From Oscheius dolichura (taxonomy: Eukaryota > Nematoda > Chromadorea > Rhabditida > Rhabditidae): a stretch of DNA of 64,000 nt. This document shows, one piece after another, positions 59,478 to 64,000 of the stretch. Numbering within the stretch: position 1 is the stretch's first letter; each line of letters starts with the position of its first letter. The notes below the pieces were generated by a model. That model was given only the letters and a program-made list of their open reading frames with translations. It did not search any database and was not told the DNA's origin. Location: the NCBI GenBank assembly GCA_932521035.1, contig OW051495.1, positions 8,184,001 to 8,248,000 on the forward strand. Direction: 5' to 3'. Made by a program: the position numbers and the translations under genes.

Positions 59478-60599
59478 TCAGTCGGAAAACTCATTGGGAA
59501 AGTACTTTGCTATTATTCTTTCCAGATATCGTTGAAGGTTGGGGAATTCTTCCGAAACCATTCTCTTTACTTCATTTGGCTTTTCATAGTAGCACATAGA
59601 CGCTAACTGGCCGAAAACGGAGCAATCTACCTAAAGCACGACCTGAATTTCTAGAAATTCGGGGCTTTCCATACCACATCAATCTTATCTCCCAGGAAGT
59701 ACTGCCTATCTCCTAGGATATCGTTCAGAGCGGTGAGATCCTTCCTCAAGAGGAGGTTGAACTCTTCTTCTTTGAGATTTCCACCAACTGTTGGTGGATA
59801 CCGGGTGGCGATTCTTCTCCCAATCATCCATTTGACTATTGGATAGAAGAGTTTGGCCAGGGCGTTCAAAGGGAAGGCCATTTGGCTGATTATGATATCA
59901 GTAAGGCCGGACTCGAACTTGTAGTGGAAAAGGATTCTGGAAGAAATGTTTTGAATTTATCACTCTAGAAATGAAATATAAAATGAGATATAAATCCCTT
60001 TCCTCCTTATTCCCAGTTTCAGTATGTTCAAGTAATGTTTACAAAATACTTACGCATAGGTATGGGTGTCAACGAGTCTTTCCACAGCACGGGCAATACC
60101 CTGTTCACGTGAATCGGCATGAGACTGAAAGATCAGGGCGAAATTTACGTCAAAGAACCCCTACCTCTATTTCGAATCGGTTCCTTAGCATCTCTATTAT
60201 GAGCTGAGAATCAGCATACTGTTTCCCATTGAGCTCAATAAATGGCAGAAGACCGTGCTCGGATCTGTGGCTGTTGTTATTTATGGCCTGAAATGGATGT
60301 GCTACAATTAAACAGTCTATTCTCTAGCCTACCTCGTAGCGGATATTATTAGCCTTCAAAAACAGCTCCAATTTCATGCAAAATGGCGAATAGTTGGCCA
60401 TTTTTGGAGCCCGTTCAAATTGAAAGAAATAGACGACATCCTTCTGCCACTGTTTCTTGTGCAATCCAACCATATTTTTAGCGAAGAATTTCTTGTAGAC
60501 AATGTAGGCTGCTCCAAAAGTAAAAGTGAGCAACCAAACGGTGAGGTAGCGGCTATTGTCCACTGGAAAGAAAGAATAGAGTGAGGAGGTTATAATCAT
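59478..60599 (-). CDS. FAX/CDR-family glutathione-S-transferase-like membrane protein
   Basis: Exons run from ATG 60599 (or from an upstream exon, since TTTCTTTCCAG at about 60563 is a strong acceptor) to TGA at 59478-59480. An N-terminal membrane span (LLTFTFGAAYIVYKKFFAK) precedes the thioredoxin-like domain: KDVVYFFQFERAPKMANYSP, CMKLELFLKANNIRYE, LLPFIELNGKQYADSQLIIE. The helical GST-C part follows: LNDILGDRQYFLGDKIDV, VDCSVFGQLASM and RYLERIIAKYFPNEFSD. This is the family of failed axon connections and the Caenorhabditis cadmium-responsive CDR proteins. One donor (GAT|GTGGTA or GTG|GTATGG) is ambiguous. Confidence 0.82.
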
Positions 60600-61171
60600 G
60601 ACAGGGGGATGGCGGACAGCGAGAGGAAGGTCAAGAGAGGAAGGACGTGTTGTTGTCTCTCTGCCACTCGCTCGCTCTCTATCCTGCTTACGTTGTCACT
60701 GTTATTTTGGCAGAATTTGTTAGAAATATAATGTGGGTTACACACAAGAACGGGGATGAGGTACGTCACGAAAAGGACCCTTTGGATAGCGAGTAAAAGA
60801 GACCGCCAAACTTTTCGAAAGCTCCAGAAAACAAAGAAAGAATCCAAGGCAGGGAGATCAAACAACGAAAGACACCGGCCGGATTATAATAAGAGTAAAA
60901 CTTCACCAGTCCAGAAACTACTACCCTCTTCTTCGTTTTCCTCAGAAGTTCAAAATAATGTTTTCTGCTCAAGATCCAAAGGATTAGAACCGCAAGAGAT
61001 TTGCTTGAACTTCCCCTCTGGCCGCTACTTCCAAACGCCATTGCCTTGTTGACATAAATAGCCGCTCCCCCTAAAAGTGGACCCTAAACTCAGAAACAGA
61101 GGAAATTAAAGCAGTTTATTGCAAAATAAATTCAGAGGAATACCGAAAATGAGATACAGTTCTTCATGGAA

Positions 61172-62039
61172 TTAATATTGTGTCATGGGGACGTGTATTT
61201 TGCTAGCCACTGATGTCTTGTCGTCCTTGTGATTCTCCACCACTTCCTCTTCCTGGGTCGTCTTGTTGAAACCATCCGCAACGGCGTCAACGACATCCTC
61301 CGCAAAATCTAATGTTTTCTCAATGAGACCTCTCTAAAAATAGCGGCAAAAGTTTCATAAATCTTGGAAGCAGGGGAGCACCTTATTTTGTGGGACGGCA
61401 AGCTCATCATGCATTGTAAAGCCTTTATCTTCTAAGAGACCAAAGAAGTTCGGAGTGTGCTCGTTCTGAAATGATCATTGTGACGTTTTCATTAGTTTAC
61501 ATTAACAATATTTCGGGTAAGATCCAATACTAATGGATTAAAAGAAGTAGGAGACAATTCACGCCCAGTGTAAACGTGAAAACTGGCAACTTTGGGCTTT
61601 TGGTTACTTCTCGCCTTTTCAATTTGATTTCCCTCTGTTTTCGGTTGCCTAGAAATTTGGCTCAAGTTAGCCGTCTAGACGAGGATTACACTTTTATTTT
61701 CTAAGGGTTCTTTGAAATTATTAAATTCTTGCTTAAGCCAAAGCTTAAAAGCAGATCAAACATAAGACAACGTTTTTTGCCTCATAAAAGGACTTTTTCT
61801 AACTTGTGAGAGTGCCTTATATTTGGTTTCACTTAGAATTTTAATTCATTTAAATTTAAAAATTGTCCTTATTTACGAATTTGGTTGCATAGAGCCGGTT
61901 ATTTAAACGAAATAGAACAAAATCCCTCAAAGACTTCTCAAAATGTTCGAAAGCTCTTTGAGCCCTGATAAAAAGCTATTTTCTCGCCAAAGAGGACTTT
62001 AAAAATAGGAAAGACACAACAACTTACATCTTCAGACAT
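61172..62039 (-). CDS. P5: small amphipathic protein
   Basis: Three exons: a 12-nt first exon (MSED), a second (NEHTPNFFGLLEDKGFTMHD to VPQNK) and a third (RGLIEKTLDFAEDVVDAVAD, GFNKTTQEEEVVENHKDDK, SKIHVPMTQY), with TAA at 61172-61174. The (K/R)G(L/I)(I/L)EK motif opens the last exon exactly as in P6, so the exon boundary is conserved. Soluble and charged. The 3' half holds the amphipathic helix shared by the set. Confidence 0.72.
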
Positions 62040-62112
62040 GGTTTAAGTTGAGGAGACAGCTATTATGACGAGAGTGAAAAATAGACTGCGACGCCGCCGT
62101 CCCCGATAGACC

Positions 62113-62197
62113 TGTTTACAAAACAAGTGATCCATCAGACCATGTGAAAAAATGAGCGGGAACCAGCCGAGTCAACACGTGGAGTGCTGATTGGGAA
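62113..62197 (-). promoter_or_regulatory. Promoter of P5: TGTTTAC, CACGTG and GAGTCAACAC/TGATTGGGAAA block
   Basis: TGTTTAC at 62113-62119 (74 bp before the start) and CACGTG at 62176-62181. GAGTCAACAC starts at 62170, and TGATTGGGAAA lies at about 62188-62198. The last two motifs recur in the same order and strand upstream of P6 (63420-63429 and 63459-63469), which supports shared regulation. Confidence 0.45.
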
Positions 62198-62400
62198 ACC
62201 TTGCCTCCACTTGTTTTTGTCTATCTCTATTCATTTCCTCTCTCTCTCTCCCTGCTGGGGCTCGTGACAAATTTGGGTCCTGGATTCTATTTTAGTATAG
62301 TGGTGATGACAGGATAAATAATTTATTGACTCCAGAGAGCCGAAAAAACACATGTACAAAAGACCACTAACAAAAGGGAATGTGGTAGGAGTGATAGAGA

Positions 62401-63232
62401 TTAGTCAATTTGTTGGTGGAGAGGGAAACGACTCCTGTTGCCGAGGTTATGCTGGTCCTCGGGGTACTGAGCGGCACGGGCTGCCTTATCTTCCGGAGAA
62501 TTGTGGACCACTCTGGAAACGAGGAAAATTACCGTAATCAATCATTTGAGAGCCTGTATTTTAAGGAACTACAAGGTTGCTTGATTTTCTGGGTCTGCAG
62601 ATCCCGCGCCAAGCACAAAACCCGGGACTTCTGTAATCTATGGGGAAGCCTATTAATTTATCGTTTCGATCGTCTCGGAACCGTTTCCCCAATGAATAGA
62701 ATCCTAACCACCGATTAAAGTGAAAAACCTACTTCTCATAGCAATTCTCCACAGAGTCGATGACATTCTCCGCGGCTTCCTTGGTCTTTTCCAGGATTCC
62801 CTTCTAAAAATCTCTTTTAATTAATTAGTTACCGTAATCTTATTAAAACTGAACAGTACCACGCATATCCGGGTGAGTATCAAATGCTATTACAAAATTA
62901 TACAAAATTGGCTGCGTAGGCCGCTACCCTCGAGCACATTTGATACCCAGCCGGAATATTGTCTGTAATTATCTCCCTCTCATCGTTTTCTAGATCTACT
63001 GAGTATCAAATGAGCGCAAGGTTAAAAATACAGTAGCAGCCAATTAATACACACTGTGTTCCTCATCTAGACATTTGATACTCACCCAGATAAATCGGGA
63101 ACTATCCATTCTTGTAATTAGTAAATTAGAACCTACACCCTGGTGCGGGCTGTTGGCTTCGTCTTTCAGAGATCTCTATAAACAAATGTTTATTCCTAAT
63201 TATGATAATGAAATGCTTACGTTGAACTGCAT
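62401..63232 (-). CDS. P6: small amphipathic protein
   Basis: Exon 1 (MQFN, ATG 63232), exon 2 (RSLKDEANSPHQG), exon 3 (KGILEKTKEAAENVIDSVEN to EK) and exon 4 (VVHNSPEDKAARAAQYPEDQ to LHQQID), stop at 62401-62403. All junctions are GT-AG and in frame; the GTAGGT donor after GAGAA removes the apparent TAG. AATAAA follows the stop. Intron 2 is enlarged by a 217-bp MITE. It shares the KGIL.K helix with P1, P2 and P5 and SPEDK with P7. Confidence 0.72.
62871..63087. mobile_element. 217-bp MITE in intron 2 of P6
   Basis: Perfect 16-bp terminal inverted repeats GGGTGAGTATCAAATG / CATTTGATACTCACCC. Two inner copies of the same core (CATTTGATACCC at about 62937 and GAGTATCAAATGAG at about 63000) add sub-terminal repeats. 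No coding capacity. Confidence 0.8.
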
Positions 63233-63373
63233 GGTCGGAAGCATGCTTCTTTACTTTCGTAACGTTGTGTCGCGGCGAGAGGGGGGACGGATGATGAAAA
63301 TGGAAAGCTCCTCTGGCGAGAGACTCTCCGTACTCTTATTATTGTCTTCACTGAGCGCGAGAAGGGGCAGAGT

Positions 63374-63469
63374 TGTTTACGAAAAATAAGGACATGTGAG
63401 GCTAACCAGGCCAGAGGGGGAGTCAACACCGAGGGGGGCTCTAATGGGCCGGAGTGGGTGATTGGGAAA
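63374..63469 (-). promoter_or_regulatory. Promoter of P6: TGTTTAC and GAGTCAACAC/TGATTGGGAAA block
   Basis: TGTTTAC at 63374-63380 (142 bp upstream of the ATG), GAGTCAACAC at 63420-63429 and TGATTGGGAAA at 63459-63469. The last two motifs match the block upstream of P5. Confidence 0.45.
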
Positions 63470-64000
63470 TGGCCGAGGGAGGTATCAACACATTCCGATC
63501 TTTGAAACTATGCCATAACTAATGACTACGGCGAGTGTGTGGAAATTCTAGTAGATTGTGTTAATTACGAGAGTCATAGTCCAAGATCGTGGGATACTAT
63601 CAAAGCTCACCAGAGAAGACGTTTCCTGGATGGTTTCCCCTGTTTTATCCTAGTTATCAATTCAATTGAATCGATGTGCAGAAGAAAGCTTTTTCCAAAA
63701 AAACTTTCCCCTATTTCCTTCCCATTCATTAGAAGAGAATAGGAGACTGATTACGCTTCCCAAAATATGAGGTGAGGTGTGAACCCTTACTTAAGTACAA
63801 CAAACTCTATTAGAGGGAAGGTAAGTGACTCGAGTCACTGAATCTTTCAGCACGAGTATTCCCACACAGGAAAAGACTACGCCTCGAGACAGGACATAAT
63901 TGCTTCAATGACGAATAGTATAGGAAGAATCGAAGGAAAGTGGCTTTACGAAAGTAGCACAGTAGTCTCCACAAAATGAAGGGCATTATTGGACGGATGA
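63470..64000. other. Window end without a supported gene
   Basis: About 530 bp upstream of P6. No open frame with splice support, repeat or RNA gene is seen; a neighbouring gene may start beyond the window. Confidence 0.5.

Noticed and set aside
62352-62718. Plus-strand open frames over the P6 3' exon
   Set aside because: They are antisense to the P6 last exon, which has in-frame splice joins and an AATAAA signal on the minus strand.

Overview
The window is nuclear DNA from a nematode, most likely a chromadorean. Coding is split by very short introns (mostly 36-48 nt) on both strands. It carries nematode chemoreceptors of the Str superfamily (SRH/SRI-like and STR-like), a C6-domain secreted protein, an F-box-like gene with a decayed copy, and conserved animal genes in compact nematode form. 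The 3' splice sites are more varied than the TTTTCAG of Caenorhabditis (TTTTAG, CTTAAG, CTCAAG and ATTTAG all occur), so I do not assign a genus.

Layout. 0-12 kb is a chemoreceptor cluster on the + strand: intact genes at 559-2437 (A), 6046-7320 (C) and 10536-11948 (D), a frameshifted gene at 3885-5147 (B), and relic exons. A and D are a recent segmental duplication; B and C look like mosaics made by gene conversion. 12-23 kb holds an F-box-like gene and its broken neighbour, two secreted small proteins, a gene with an in-frame TGA, an acidic protein, a ZIP-type metal transporter, a truncated PP1-like phosphatase, a single-pass membrane protein and a 1-Cys peroxiredoxin (prdx-6 type). 23-30 kb holds two minus-strand chemoreceptors (E and F). 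F is spread over 4.3 kb because its second intron carries a 2.7-kb Tc1/mariner-like transposon and a MITE. 31-46 kb holds a Gi-type G-protein alpha subunit, a C6-domain secreted protein, an STR-class receptor, a large ankyrin-repeat iPLA2 and glyoxalase I. 47-64 kb alternates small lysine- and acid-rich proteins (seven genes, P1-P7) with a histidine acid phosphatase, a TMEM86/YhhN lysoplasmalogenase, an unrecognised gene and a FAX/CDR-family protein.

Mobile DNA is a major theme: three non-autonomous Helitron-like elements with compensated 3' hairpins, an autonomous-looking TA-inserting transposon plus a 594-bp deletion derivative with its empty site still present, several foldback MITEs, tRNA-derived SINE-like sequence, and a palindrome that places an antisense exon copy inside a gene.

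The best candidate for something undescribed is the P1-P7 set: tiny stress-protein-like genes that share a KG(I/L)L-type helix motif, short exons and forkhead-type sites (TGTTTAC or close variants) within about 150 bp upstream of each start.
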